Positions 1 to 9,012 of a stretch of DNA of 64,000 bases are shown piece after piece. Source of the DNA: Chitinophagales bacterium (GTDB lineage Bacteria > Bacteroidota > Bacteroidia > Chitinophagales > UBA2359); NCBI GenBank assembly GCA_041392475.1, contig JAWKLZ010000003.1:455501-519500 (forward strand), in the 5' to 3' direction. The first letter of the stretch is position 1. The number at the start of each line of letters is the position of its first letter. The notes under the pieces were generated by a model. It did not search any database and was not told where the DNA came from. It saw only the letters and a list, made by a program, of their open reading frames with translations. The position numbers and the translations under genes were made by a program.

Positions 1-1007
1 GAGGTCTGGTCAATTCTATCAATACTGTTTCGGCAGAGTTGATTATGATTTCGGGCATTGACAAGGTAGTAAACCTCGCCAAAGCAATGGGCGTAAAATC
101 AGAGATTCCCGAAGTGCCTTCTTTGGCTTTGGGAACAGCAGAATTGTCACTCATGGAAATGGTGGAGGTGTATGGAACGTTTGCCAATTTGGGTAAACAC
201 ATTCTCCCTGTTTACTTGGAATGTATTGAAGACCGAAACGGAAATGTAATTGCAAGTTTTGAGGATAGCGTAGCACCTGCCGATACGTTGGCATTTTCGG
301 AAGCTACGGCGTATGAGATGCAAAGAATGTTGCAAGAAGTGACCAAAAGAGGAACAGCAACAAGGCTGCGAACTAGATACAAATTGTGGACAGACATTGC
401 AGGGAAAACAGGTACAACCCAAGACCAGACAGATGGGTGGTTTATGGGCTTTACACCTGATTTGGTGGCTGGTGTGTGGGTAGGAGGTGCGGACAACCGT
501 GTTCGTTTCCGAAGTTTGAGCATGGGACAGGGAGCAAGTACTGCATTACCTATTTTCGGTAAATTCTTTCAGAAACTCTACGAAACATCAGAATTTAAAC
601 CGTGGGAGAAATCTTACTTCAAAGCTCTGCCCGACACCCTTGATTGGGCGATGGACTGTCCGATGTTTATTCCAAGTGACTCTATTTATTACGATACTAT
701 TTACTTCGACAACAATACATATAGCATCATTCCTGTCAATACAAGGCATCAGCGAGGTGGCTATATCGTTCCTGGTGTGCAGATTGACAATGGCATCGAA
801 TATCGGAATGGGCGCAAATATGCGACTGAACCAATTATTTTGCAGTATGAGCCAGTTTCACCAGAAGCAGATACCTCAAATAACAACAATTATTCTCCTC
901 AAACCAATCCTCCTATCAATGAAGGTCGCAATGAAAATGAGGATGAAGGCGGTAACTTGTTTATTCCTGATTCAGAAGGAGGTAGTTCATCCTCAAATGG
1001 CGGTTAA
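1..1007 (+). CDS. Class A penicillin-binding protein, C-terminal part (5' end outside window)
   Basis: This is the transpeptidase half of a bifunctional peptidoglycan synthase, cut by the window start. The reading frame is open from base 3, so the protein begins upstream and internal ATG codons near base 39 are not real starts. The first residues match the SxN region (LVNSINT) of the complete paralogue just downstream, and the KTGT box of the transpeptidase domain (AGKTGTT) is at about 402-422. The C-terminal tail is Asn/Glu/Ser-rich and low in complexity, unlike the Lys/Glu tail of its neighbour. The enzyme would cross-link glycan strands at the outer face of the inner membrane. Family assignment is firm; whether it is PBP1A- or PBP1C-like cannot be judged without the N-terminus. 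Confidence 0.93.
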   Translation, partial: GLVNSINTVSAELIMISGIDKVVNLAKAMGVKSEIPEVPSLALGTAELSLMEMVEVYGTFANLGKHILPVYLECIEDRNGNVIASFEDSVAPADTLAFSEATAYEMQRMLQEVTKRGTATRLRTRYKLWTDIAGKTGTTQDQTDGWFMGFTPDLVAGVWVGGADNRVRFRSLSMGQGASTALPIFGKFFQKLYETSEFKPWEKSYFKALPDTLDWAMDCPMFIPSDSIYYDTIYFDNNTYSIIPVNTRHQRGGYIVPGVQIDNGIEYRNGRKYATEPIILQYEPVSPEADTSNNNNYSPQTNPPINEGRNENEDEGGNLFIPDSEGGSSSSNGG

Positions 1008-1165
1008 TGTATGATAGTCCTTTTCTCTAGTGATTCTCTTCAAAATATTTTAGGAGTTTTTGAACTGAAACTAGGTAAAAGTGCGTTTAAGTATTGACTA
1101 TCTAAATTATATTACTAATATTTTTGATGCTCGCCAAGACCCAGATAAAATATTGAATATGAGGC

Positions 1166-3703
1166 TTGATTCCTAACATTGAGCAAAACAAATTACAAGT
1201 GGAGACAAAGAACTTATCAGACGATTACGAAGAATTTGCCAAACGTTATCTAGACAAAGTAAAGCCTAAGAAATCTAAGCAGCCAAACAATAACAAACGC
1301 TTCAATATCAACTTCAAGAAAATATTGAAGTACTTAGGCATATTTTTTCTGTTGGGTTGTTTTGCCATTTTGATGCTGTATTTCATGGTATTAAGTGGTA
1401 GTTTTGGAGAGATTCCCAGTCAAAACGAATTGAAGGCAATCAAAAATGCCAATGCTTCAGGAATTTACACTGCTGACAACAAACTCCTCGGCAAATATTA
1501 TATTCAAAATCGAACAGAACTTCAATATAGTGACATTGCGCCTTCTGTTGTCAATGCTTTGGTCGCTACTGAAGATGCCCGTTTTTATGAGCACAGCGGC
1601 ATTGACTATCGCAGCTTGGGGCGTGTGGTGGTAAAAACCATCTTGTTGCAGAAAGAAAAATCAGGTGGTGGTAGCACCATCAGCCAACAACTTGCCAAAA
1701 ATCTCTATCCCAGACAAGATTTTCCTATCATTGGCATTGTCATCAACAAGATGCGGGAAATGATTGTAGCACAACGATTGGAGGATATTTACAACAAAGA
1801 AGACCTACTCACGCTCTACTTGAATACCGTTCCTTTTGGCGGCAATGTGTTTGGCATTGAAGCAGGAGCGCAACGGTTTTTTAATACTTCTGCAAAAAAA
1901 TTGAAGCCCGAACAAGCAGCCGTTTTGATAGGTATGTTGAAAGCTACAACGAGTTACAATCCCCGCTTGTATCCTGAAAAATCGTTGGCAAGGCGCAATG
2001 TAGTATTGGATCAAATGTTGAAATACGGCTATTTGGGGGAAGAGGCTACGGCTGCATTGAAGGAAAAACCACTGGAAATCAACTACAATGCAACAACTCA
2101 CAATGAAGGTTTGGCAACATATTTTCGAGAATATTTGAGGCAAGAATTGAACAAATGGTGTAAAACCCATCAAAAACCCGATGGAACAAATTACAACATT
2201 TACACCGATGGTTTGAAGATTTACACAACAATTGATTCTCGTATGCAAAAATATGCAGAGTTGGCGATGGAAGAACACCTCAAAGATCTGCAAAAAGTGT
2301 TTGACGCACACTGGAAAGACCAAAAACCGTGGGGCAAAAATTCGAGTTTGATTGAGTTTGCAGTAAAACAATCTCCTCGATACAAGCAATTGAAAGATAA
2401 TGGCTTAGACTGGAAAGAAATCAACAAGATTTTTGCTACACCTGTCGAAATGGAGATTTTCACATGGGAAGGAGAAAAAACAACAAAAATGAGTCCTTTG
2501 GATTCTGTGGCACATTACCTTCAATTTCTTCATGCAGGACTGCTGAGTATGGAAGCCAAAACGGGCTATGTGCGTGCTTGGGTGGGAGGTATAAATCACA
2601 AATATTTTCAATATGACCATGTTACTTCAACCCGACAAGTAGGTTCAACTTTTAAGCCAATTGTGTATGCTGCTGCTTTGGAAAGCGGTAGAAATCCCTG
2701 TGAATTTATCGAAAATATTCAAAGAACGTATCCGACTGAAGACAACTGGACTCCTGGAAATGCGGATGGTGAGTATGGTGGTCAATATTCTATGCAAGGT
2801 GGTTTGGTGAAATCGGTGAACACCATTTCGGCAGAATTGGTATGGCAAACAGGTGTGCCGAAAACCATCAAATTGGCACACGATATGGGAGTGAAAAGCA
2901 AACTTCCTGATGGACCTGCAATTGCGCTTGGTGCGGCAGATATTTCACTGCTGGAAATGGTATCGGTTTACAGCACTTTTGCCAATCGGGGACTTGTGGC
3001 AGAGCCTGTTTATTTGCTCAAAATTGAAGATGCTGAGGGTAATTTGGTGGCTGATTTTCGCAAACCTGCCAGCAAAAATTGGGTGCTAAAAAAAGAAACC
3101 GCAGACATGATGGTGGAAATGATGCGAAATGTGGTGAATATGGGAACGGCACAGCGATTGAGAGGCAGCAAGTATGGCATTAAAACGGATGTGGCAGGAA
3201 AAACGGGTACTACTCAAGATAATACGGATGGTTGGTTTATTGGATTTACTCCTGAATTGGTTACGGGTGTTTGGGTCGGTGGTGAAGCACGACAGATTCG
3301 TTTTAGAAGCCTGCAATTAGGGCAAGGAGCAAATACTGCCTTGCCTATTTGGGCGAAATACATGCGGAAAATATATGCAGATGGAGGTTTTGATAAATTG
3401 GAGCAGGCTACTTTTGCTAGCTTGAACGATTCTCTGGCTTTTGTGATGGCTTGTCCTATGTTTATTCCCGAATTTGATTCTTTGTTGGTTGAAATCGAAC
3501 CTGATTCGTTGGGCATAGATCGAGAGACCTTGTTCAAATTGGAACGCCAAAAAGACAAAGACTTGAGAAAAGCAGAAAAGGAGGCTGAAAAGGAAGAAAA
3601 ACGATTGGAACGAGAACGCAAAAGAGAAGAAAGAAAGGAAGAGGGTAAGGAAAATGTGTTTGACCATTTGCGGAATATATTTGGGAAAAAGAAGAAAGAC
3701 TAG
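1166..3703 (+). CDS. mrcA: Bifunctional penicillin-binding protein 1A (glycosyltransferase/transpeptidase)
   Basis: Complete class A PBP of 845 residues. It has a cytoplasmic N-terminus and one membrane segment at about residues 50-75. A GT51 glycosyltransferase domain follows (EDARFYEHSGID, then GGSTISQQLAKN). The transpeptidase domain has SxxK in GSTFKP near residue 494, SVN, and KTGT near residue 680, and the tail is a charged Lys/Glu/Arg coil. It polymerises lipid II and cross-links peptides in the periplasm. No ATG suits the start: an in-frame TGA lies at 1160-1162, so TTG at 1166 or GTG at 1199 must be used, unless a frameshift hides an upstream ATG (1159, other frame). It follows the partial paralogue by 158 bases, so this is a tandem duplication. 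Confidence 0.95.
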   Translation: MIPNIEQNKLQVETKNLSDDYEEFAKRYLDKVKPKKSKQPNNNKRFNINFKKILKYLGIFFLLGCFAILMLYFMVLSGSFGEIPSQNELKAIKNANASGIYTADNKLLGKYYIQNRTELQYSDIAPSVVNALVATEDARFYEHSGIDYRSLGRVVVKTILLQKEKSGGGSTISQQLAKNLYPRQDFPIIGIVINKMREMIVAQRLEDIYNKEDLLTLYLNTVPFGGNVFGIEAGAQRFFNTSAKKLKPEQAAVLIGMLKATTSYNPRLYPEKSLARRNVVLDQMLKYGYLGEEATAALKEKPLEINYNATTHNEGLATYFREYLRQELNKWCKTHQKPDGTNYNIYTDGLKIYTTIDSRMQKYAELAMEEHLKDLQKVFDAHWKDQKPWGKNSSLIEFAVKQSPRYKQLKDNGLDWKEINKIFATPVEMEIFTWEGEKTTKMSPLDSVAHYLQFLHAGLLSMEAKTGYVRAWVGGINHKYFQYDHVTSTRQVGSTFKPIVYAAALESGRNPCEFIENIQRTYPTEDNWTPGNADGEYGGQYSMQGGLVKSVNTISAELVWQTGVPKTIKLAHDMGVKSKLPDGPAIALGAADISLLEMVSVYSTFANRGLVAEPVYLLKIEDAEGNLVADFRKPASKNWVLKKETADMMVEMMRNVVNMGTAQRLRGSKYGIKTDVAGKTGTTQDNTDGWFIGFTPELVTGVWVGGEARQIRFRSLQLGQGANTALPIWAKYMRKIYADGGFDKLEQATFASLNDSLAFVMACPMFIPEFDSLLVEIEPDSLGIDRETLFKLERQKDKDLRKAEKEAEKEEKRLERERKREERKEEGKENVFDHLRNIFGKKKKD

Positions 3704-3959
3704 CACGACAAAAATCAAAAACGTGGTAGTTCTTTAATCACTATTGGGCAAATCAAACTTCAAATATCGTTTATCATACATAGAACCACCTTTTTGATAT
3801 ACCACATAGTTTAGTGCAAATTGTACTAGGTCAGTCACCTTCCAATCATTAGAAGTATCTTTCTTTAGTTGGATAAAGTATTGAATATCAATTCTTTTTC
3901 ATAAAAATGGTTTGAATAATGGCATTGTTACTATTCAAATATTTGTAGAAATTAAATGA

Positions 3960-4463
3960 TTAAAGAACAATATCAATTGAAGTACGCATCCTTGAATGAT
4001 GCGAAAAATCGTCTTCTTGGGAGTAGGCTATCAGAAGTGTAAAAGGTTTATCTTTCAGCAAATCATAATGGTATTTGTCCAGCGAATCAGCATTTATAGA
4101 AAACCGAATAGTAGTTCCTGAATTATCTTCTTTGCCTTCAATATTCGATAGGTGATTTGTGCCGCCCATGCTTTCTACTGTCTGGTGGTCGCCAAAACCC
4201 ACGATGTACCGATCGCTAACCGTAATTCCGTTTTCCACTTTGCCCATGATGAGGTTATTACCTACCAATTGTGATGTTTCATTGAAGCCAATCGCTACCC
4301 ACCCTTTTGTTGGTGCAAAGACTTCAAAATCAACTTTATCACCGTTGATTTGCCAACAGATTTTCATGCCGTTTTTTTCAATTTGTTTCACTGGATTAAA
4401 ATTTGCAGGTATAGTTGCCATTAATCCATACAAGGTGATTAAAAAAAGAGAGAATGTTTTCAT
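3960..4463 (-). CDS. Secreted DOMON-domain protein
   Basis: Protein of 167 residues from ATG 4463 (MKTFSLFLITLYGL), chosen because it gives a clean signal peptide; an ATG 18 bases upstream is possible. The mature part has the DOMON pattern: GMKICWQINGDKVDFEVFAP, then KGWVAIGFN and a late FTLLIAYS strand. DOMON domains are beta-sandwiches that bind haem or sugars outside the cytoplasm, often in electron-transfer proteins. No transmembrane cytochrome domain is attached here, so the partner is unknown. The gene is 54 bases downstream of a MarR-type regulator on the same strand, which may control it. Ligand and function are not decided by the sequence. Confidence 0.8.
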   Translation of the reverse strand: MKTFSLFLITLYGLMATIPANFNPVKQIEKNGMKICWQINGDKVDFEVFAPTKGWVAIGFNETSQLVGNNLIMGKVENGITVSDRYIVGFGDHQTVESMGGTNHLSNIEGKEDNSGTTIRFSINADSLDKYHYDLLKDKPFTLLIAYSQEDDFSHHSRMRTSIDIVL

Positions 4464-4517
4464 GTTATATTGTTTAATCAATTATTGATACATCAATTTT
4501 TAGTGCAAAAAAATTTT

Positions 4518-4952
4518 CTAACTAAAATTATCGAATATTTTTACCAACATTTTGGAGAGATTATCCAATTCTGCTGCTGCGATGCCCTCCATTCCTTTAG
4601 CTCTGATATTAACTGCCAATGGTAAGATTTTACCAATCAATAACTTGCCAGAATCAGTAGTATATAACTCATAGGTTCTTCTATCATTGGGCATACTTCT
4701 TCTTTCTACCCAAGTTTTTCGCTCCAAAACATCCAATATTCGAGTGACAGAAGCGGGTTCTTTGAAGCATTTTTTGGCGAGTTCAATTTGATGAATGCCC
4801 TCGTTTTCATGGATGCTTTTCAACACTACCCATTGATCACCTGTGAGGTCAATTCCTTCTTTTTTGAAGCAATCATTCTTGTATTTTTTGAATTGCTTGT
4901 AGGCTTTTTCCAAGTGAAAAAGGTAAATTTCATTTAAGTTTTGATGCTCCAT
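4518..4952 (-). CDS. MarR-family transcriptional regulator
   Basis: A 144-residue winged-helix regulator starting at ATG 4952 (MEHQNLNEIY). An in-frame upstream ATG adds 13 residues with no expected counterpart. The DNA-binding core is typical: the helix-turn-helix at HQIELAKKCFKEPASVTRIL, followed by the wing with ERRSMPNDRRTYELYTT and the Asp-x-Arg motif. MarR proteins act as dimers, usually repressing their own and adjacent genes until a small phenolic or oxidised ligand binds. The co-directional DOMON gene immediately downstream is the likeliest co-regulated target. No operator was recognised. Confidence 0.88.
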   Translation of the reverse strand: MEHQNLNEIYLFHLEKAYKQFKKYKNDCFKKEGIDLTGDQWVVLKSIHENEGIHQIELAKKCFKEPASVTRILDVLERKTWVERRSMPNDRRTYELYTTDSGKLLIGKILPLAVNIRAKGMEGIAAAELDNLSKMLVKIFDNFS

Positions 4953-5104
4953 ATTGTTTCGTTGACTTATTAAACGTTGATTTATCAACAAAATTAAAAT
5001 AAAAAATAGAGACTTCCAAAAAAACTTTTGATTTGCTCTATCCCTACTTCAAATCTCCAAATTTAGCGATATTTGAGGTTTTGAGCGTAAAATCTTCTTT
5101 TATA

Positions 5105-5932
5105 ATGAGTGATACTCCGAATTCCTCCAAAAAGAGCAATCCAACCCTGAAAATATTTTTAGGATTGGTTGGTTTTCTATTGCTGTTCTTATTTTTTGTC
5201 AATCAAAACAGTCAGTCAGGTGGTGAAAAATCGAATACCACCGCCACTTCAAAATCAACGAATCAAAATCAAACAACTCAACCTTCAACAAATGACCCAT
5301 TGAAGCGAATGAACGAAGAAGGTGCGGCATTGTTGGAGAACGGAAAATTGGAGGAAGCATTGGCTGTTTTCACCAAAGCTGCAAAAGAATTTCCAGATGC
5401 ACCCGCTCCACTTCACAACATTGGCATTGTGTATGGTAAGAAGCAAGATTGGAAAAATGCTATTTTGTATTATCAAAAAGCCATTGCATTGAAGAGTGAT
5501 TTTGAGGCTGCTCATTACAGCTTAGGAGTGGTTTATCAAACAATCAATGAGAAACAAAAAGCAATGGAAGCTTTTGAAGAATTGGTAAAAATTGCGCCCA
5601 ATGATAAAAAAGGGCATCTACACTTGGGTATTCTCTACGATGAAAAAAGGCAGTTTGATAAAGCCCTGCAACAGTATCGTCAAGCCATTGCAGCTGATCC
5701 AAAATATTATACAGCGTACTACAATATTGGCAACACTTTTTTGGAAACCAAACAGTTGGACTCTGCTGCTTTTTATTATCAAGGAGCAATCAAAATAAAA
5801 CCTGATTATTCAAAGGCTTATGTGAATTTGGCACATGTTCTGAATCAAAAGGGAGATACTGTTACTGCACAGCAGTATTTTAGAAAGGCATTGGAGTTGG
5901 ACAATTCATTGCAGGATAAGGTGAGGAAGTGA
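5105..5932 (+). CDS. Membrane-anchored TPR protein
   Basis: Protein of 275 residues starting at ATG 5105 (MSDTPNSSKK). The reading frame opens 72 bases earlier, but that extension looks non-coding. A single membrane segment (residues 16-32, IFLGLVGFLLLFLFF) is followed by a Thr/Ser/Gln-rich linker. About five to six tandem tetratricopeptide repeats then run from residue 70 to the end (for example ALAVFTKAAKEFPDAPAPLH and KALQQYRQAIAADPKYYTAY). TPRs are protein-protein scaffolds; here they would sit in the periplasm. It stands alone, with a strong terminator 58 bases downstream. The partner is unknown. Confidence 0.85.
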   Translation: MSDTPNSSKKSNPTLKIFLGLVGFLLLFLFFVNQNSQSGGEKSNTTATSKSTNQNQTTQPSTNDPLKRMNEEGAALLENGKLEEALAVFTKAAKEFPDAPAPLHNIGIVYGKKQDWKNAILYYQKAIALKSDFEAAHYSLGVVYQTINEKQKAMEAFEELVKIAPNDKKGHLHLGILYDEKRQFDKALQQYRQAIAADPKYYTAYYNIGNTFLETKQLDSAAFYYQGAIKIKPDYSKAYVNLAHVLNQKGDTVTAQQYFRKALELDNSLQDKVRK

Positions 5933-5990
5933 GATTGCTGTGATAGTAATCAGGAATATCAAGAAATGAATTTTAGGAAAATGGGATAAA

Positions 5991-6020
5991 GAAACGGAGT
6001 AACATGTGTTACTCCGTTTC
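5991..6020 (+). terminator. Bidirectional intrinsic terminator
   Basis: A perfect 14-bp stem (GAAACGGAGTAACA and its complement) with a 2-nt centre, flanked by A-rich sequence on the left and TCTT on the right. It lies between the convergent TPR gene (plus) and the small monooxygenase-like gene (minus) and can serve both. Confidence 0.8.
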
Positions 6021-6067
6021 TCTTAAAATTGTGTCTATCTTATTGATTATCCATTGTTTGTTTCTTC

Positions 6068-6325
6068 CTAGATAATTGTGTGTGGCGCTTCTAATACGCC
6101 AGCATCGCCCATTACGGCTTTTAAATCGTCAGTCCCAACGAAGGCTTCGAATTTTTCGATACTTTCCCATGAATTTATAACATAGGCTGTATTGGGTTCA
6201 TTGTGCAGAGTGCCAATTGAGTAACTAAGCTCACCTGCGGCTTTTCTAATATCTGCAAAACCTTCAAATGCTTCTTTCCATTTGTTGAAATCTTGTACTT
6301 TGTGGTACATAAGTGTTTTAATCAT
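6068..6325 (-). CDS. Small ABM/dimeric ferredoxin-like fold protein
   Basis: An 85-residue protein from ATG 6325 (MIKTLMYHKVQDFNKWKEAF). The longer open frame upstream, to 6469, is rich in unlikely composition and is rejected. The pattern KVQDFNKWKEAFEGF, then NEPNTAYVINSWESIEKFEAF resembles antibiotic-biosynthesis-monooxygenase or stress-responsive dimeric alpha-beta barrel proteins, which act as small dimers in the cytoplasm. No catalytic residue set is diagnostic. It is monocistronic and ends 48 bases from the shared terminator. Confidence 0.65.
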   Translation of the reverse strand: MIKTLMYHKVQDFNKWKEAFEGFADIRKAAGELSYSIGTLHNEPNTAYVINSWESIEKFEAFVGTDDLKAVMGDAGVLEAPHTII

Positions 6326-6874
6326 GTTCGATTTTTTATTAAAGTTAAAAAAGCTAATATAAGATTTTTGTTTAAATAGTTGTAGTCTATTTTCAATTGA
6401 CAATAGCATTTTAACTGATGTTCTGTGCAATCGGTCTATTAGTGCACAGTCACTATGAACGATTTGCATTTTTGGGGCAGTAAGTTTGGTGGTGAAACAG
6501 TTTAATACTGATATTGGGTAATGATTTGATTAAGAATGTATTGGGTGGCGTCATTTCGCACACGAACTATTTATAGCCTGATTTCTTTTTCTTTTAACTT
6601 CCTTCTTTATATTTTATCCGCCAATTCATGTAAAATCGAATCTAGGTCATCAATCATTTCGTTAACTTCTTTTTTTGTTTTGCCTTTGTTTCATGTTAAA
6701 AAATTAGAGGGTGAGAATATCTAAAATGAACATTTCTTTTCAAACAATTGAAAGAGATAGGGTTACTAAAGTTTGCTGTCGCCATATTAGGCATCAATAG
6801 TGAACTGTCGGATAACAAACTTTAAGCAGTTAGTTGTTTACGATATCACCTTATCATTCCATTATCTGTATATT
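6326..6874. other. 549-bp region without a confident gene
   Basis: No complete gene is visible. On the minus strand around 6607-6690 a short open stretch would encode a peptide ending EVNEMIDDLDSILHELADKI. Its frame is broken relative to a nearby ATG, so it may be the tail of a decayed small gene. The rest is AT-rich and shows no hairpin or repeat that I could support. Confidence 0.4.
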
Positions 6875-7423
6875 TTACTGCCTCAAAATTCCTCTGATAG
6901 TAAAACTGTCTGCCAACATAGTGGTATGGTAAAAGGTTTTAGGCATTACGATAGCCGTATTGGAATCATTTTGAAGCGGTTGGTTATACATAGCTGTGTC
7001 GGGAAAAGCAGCCATTGCCAAACTATCTTGCATGTACTCAAAGTTGTTTTGGAGACTTTGCTCCATGTTGCTACCAAACCAAAAAGCAAGGGTCAACATC
7101 GCCAAGGCAATGCCCGAATTCATAGAAGAACGCACTGCAAACAAACTAGCAATGGCTACAAAAATGCTCTCCAGACCATTCCTCACCACTGATTGAGCCT
7201 CTAATTTATTTCTCAGATGGCTCTGAATAGCCGCTTTGGGGCGAAGCTTTGGGTTGATAATTGTGGCCTTTGAATAACATTGCAGTAATGCTTGGTATTG
7301 CTTGATTTGTGATTCATTGCCCAAATGTTGGAACAGGAAATCTCTTTCTGTCATATCCATTTCCTCAAAGGATTTTTCCTTCAATAGAGGTTCAATATCA
7401 AGTATGGTTTGTTTATGTTTCAT
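6875..7423 (-). CDS. Probable anti-sigma factor or sigma-associated membrane protein
   Basis: A 182-residue protein encoded 11 bases after the ECF sigma factor on the same strand. The N-terminal 50 residues (KHKQTILDIEPLLKEKSFEE, then FLFQHLGNES) resemble the short helical N-terminus of Bacteroidota anti-sigma-like proteins. A hydrophobic segment (NSGIALAMLTLAFWFG, about residues 103-118) would anchor it in the membrane, with a roughly 65-residue extracytoplasmic tail. No zinc-binding HxxxCxxC motif is seen. The role is inferred from gene order and topology, not from a recognised domain. Confidence 0.55.
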   Translation of the reverse strand: MKHKQTILDIEPLLKEKSFEEMDMTERDFLFQHLGNESQIKQYQALLQCYSKATIINPKLRPKAAIQSHLRNKLEAQSVVRNGLESIFVAIASLFAVRSSMNSGIALAMLTLAFWFGSNMEQSLQNNFEYMQDSLAMAAFPDTAMYNQPLQNDSNTAIVMPKTFYHTTMLADSFTIRGILRQ

Positions 7424-7434
7424 GTCCGTATTTT

Positions 7435-8028
7435 TTAATGTTGGTAAGATGGATTATAGACCTCCAATTTTTCTGCAAGGCATTTGGTGATGTAAAACAA
7501 CCTTGATTTTACTGTACCTTCCGAGCAGTTCATCACCTCGCTAATTTCCTTGATAGAAAAATGTTCTTGATAACGTAGCAAAAAAGTAGTTTGCTTGGTA
7601 TCGTTCATTTGCGCCAACTCTTCGTATAGCAGCGTTTTGAAAGCATCGCAGTCCATTTGTTTGTCAATGTGTGGCAGTACAATGTCTTCCGATGTCGCAT
7701 TGAAGTCACCGATATAGGCACTCCCATTTCGGCGAACCTCCAAACGGCGGTACTCATTCTTACACATATTGGAGGCAAGGGTGAAAATCCAAGTCGAAAA
7801 TCGCCGACTTTCATCAAAAAGATGAGGCTTTTCGACTACCTTCAAAAAAAGGTCTTGCAAGAAATCCTGCGCCTTTTCCTCATTTTTTCCCAACATCCGA
7901 TAGAAATAATGCAACATTCGCTGACTGTACCTTTCGTAGAGCGTATCAAATGCTTTGGCATCGCCCAAGCGAATCCACTGCATCAATTTTTCATCGTCCG
8001 ATTTTTTGTATTTGTTTTTAAAAAACAT
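7435..8028 (-). CDS. ECF-type RNA polymerase sigma factor
   Basis: A 197-residue sigma-70 family protein from ATG 8028 (MFFKNKYKKSDDEKLMQWIR). The frame extends further upstream but would overlap the next gene, so the shorter start is preferred. Region 2 is clear (AFDTLYERYSQRMLHYFYRM, then AQDFLQDLFLKVV and STWIFTLASNMCKNEYRR). Region 4 has the helix-turn-helix FSIKEISEVMNCSEGTVKSR. It directs RNA polymerase to a dedicated regulon and is co-transcribed with the membrane protein downstream, its presumed antagonist. The inducing signal is unknown. Confidence 0.92.
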   Translation of the reverse strand: MFFKNKYKKSDDEKLMQWIRLGDAKAFDTLYERYSQRMLHYFYRMLGKNEEKAQDFLQDLFLKVVEKPHLFDESRRFSTWIFTLASNMCKNEYRRLEVRRNGSAYIGDFNATSEDIVLPHIDKQMDCDAFKTLLYEELAQMNDTKQTTFLLRYQEHFSIKEISEVMNCSEGTVKSRLFYITKCLAEKLEVYNPSYQH

Positions 8029-8113
8029 CTTGAAGATTTCGGTGTCTAATTGGCAAATTTCAAAAGGGTTTACACGCCTTGTTGAAGTAGGTTCAATTGT
8101 TTGATTAAAAAAG

Positions 8114-8845
8114 TCAAAATAATTTCTCCGCTTGCGCCAAACTTTCAGGCTTGCCCACATCCAGCCACGTCGAATCGTCACTAGAATAGGCCATAATCGT
8201 TTCCGTTTTTGCAGCCTGCAAATAAGTTTCAATAATCGAAAAAGCACTTTCGCCAGCAGGCATGTATTGAAAAATAGCGGGGTTAATCACCTGAATTCCA
8301 CTAAAAGCCAGTGCATTAGGCTGCAATGACGCTGCAAAATCTCGCACCATTCGCACTTCACCCGTTTTCACATTTTGCCAGCCACACAAACAATCCTTTT
8401 CGTCAAACAACAAATACCGAGATGTTTTTCGATTCCGAACCACCAAAGTTGCCAAAGAATTGGTTTGCAAATGTGTCTGATACAAAGTCGCTAAATCAAC
8501 GTCTGACAAGACATCTACATTGTGTACTAGAAAAGGTTGTTGGTCGTCTGCTGCAAAGAATGCCTGTGCTTTTTGAAGTCCGCCCCCAGTTTCGAGTAAG
8601 CAATCGGTTTCGTCTGAAATGTGAATGCTGATGTCAAAATGGTCTTTTGCTTCTAAAAACGATACAATTTGTTTTGCAAAGTAATGAACATTGACTACTA
8701 TTTCATTGAAGCCAAACTGCTTCAATCGCTGAATGACCATTTCGAGTAGGGGAGTGCCATTGACTTCAACGAGTGCTTTGGGTTTGTGATTGGTCAAAGG
8801 ACGCAAGCGAGTGCCAAGGCCTGCTGCAAAAATCATTGCTTTCAT
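8114..8845 (-). CDS. Sugar-phosphate nucleotidyltransferase (NTP_transferase family)
   Basis: A 243-residue cytosolic enzyme with the hallmark nucleotide-binding signature at residues 7-18 (AAGLGTRLRPLT), then KPKALVEVNGTPLL and the metal-binding Asp in VHNVDVLSD. The length and the ending (DDSTWLDVGKPESL) match the short MurNAc-1-phosphate uridylyltransferase or mannose-1-phosphate guanylyltransferase-like branch. It transfers a nucleotide to a sugar-1-phosphate; the exact sugar cannot be read from sequence. It is followed by the ECF sigma gene after 85 bases. In related genomes such genes often sit beside an aminoglycoside-phosphotransferase-like kinase, which is absent here. Confidence 0.85.
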   Translation of the reverse strand: MKAMIFAAGLGTRLRPLTNHKPKALVEVNGTPLLEMVIQRLKQFGFNEIVVNVHYFAKQIVSFLEAKDHFDISIHISDETDCLLETGGGLQKAQAFFAADDQQPFLVHNVDVLSDVDLATLYQTHLQTNSLATLVVRNRKTSRYLLFDEKDCLCGWQNVKTGEVRMVRDFAASLQPNALAFSGIQVINPAIFQYMPAGESAFSIIETYLQAAKTETIMAYSSDDSTWLDVGKPESLAQAEKLF

Positions 8846-8967
8846 TTTGTGTGGGGTTTTGAATTTTTAGACAAAAGACACAAGTACAAAGACAAAAGAG
8901 GTAGGCATTTGGTTTTGAGCGAAGTATGATTTCAATGTAAATCTACAAAAATCTTTCTGTTCTTTAT

Positions 8968-8975
8968 TACCTTTG
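8968..8975 (+). promoter_or_regulatory. Candidate -7 element for trmD
   Basis: TACCTTTG fits the Bacteroidota TAnnTTTG consensus and lies 37 bases before the trmD start codon. A matching upstream TTTG at the usual spacing is not clear, so this is a moderate call. Confidence 0.45.
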
Positions 8976-9012
8976 CTGCTTACTCAAAACTTCAGCAAAT
9001 CAATTCCTTTCC

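Noticed and set aside
6068..6469. Longer start for the monooxygenase-like protein
   Set aside because: The extra 48 residues have non-coding composition; ATG 6325 matches the family start.
6536..6724. 62-codon open frame on the plus strand
   Set aside because: Low-complexity, Phe/Ser/Ile-rich and antisense to the short decayed frame at 6607-6690.
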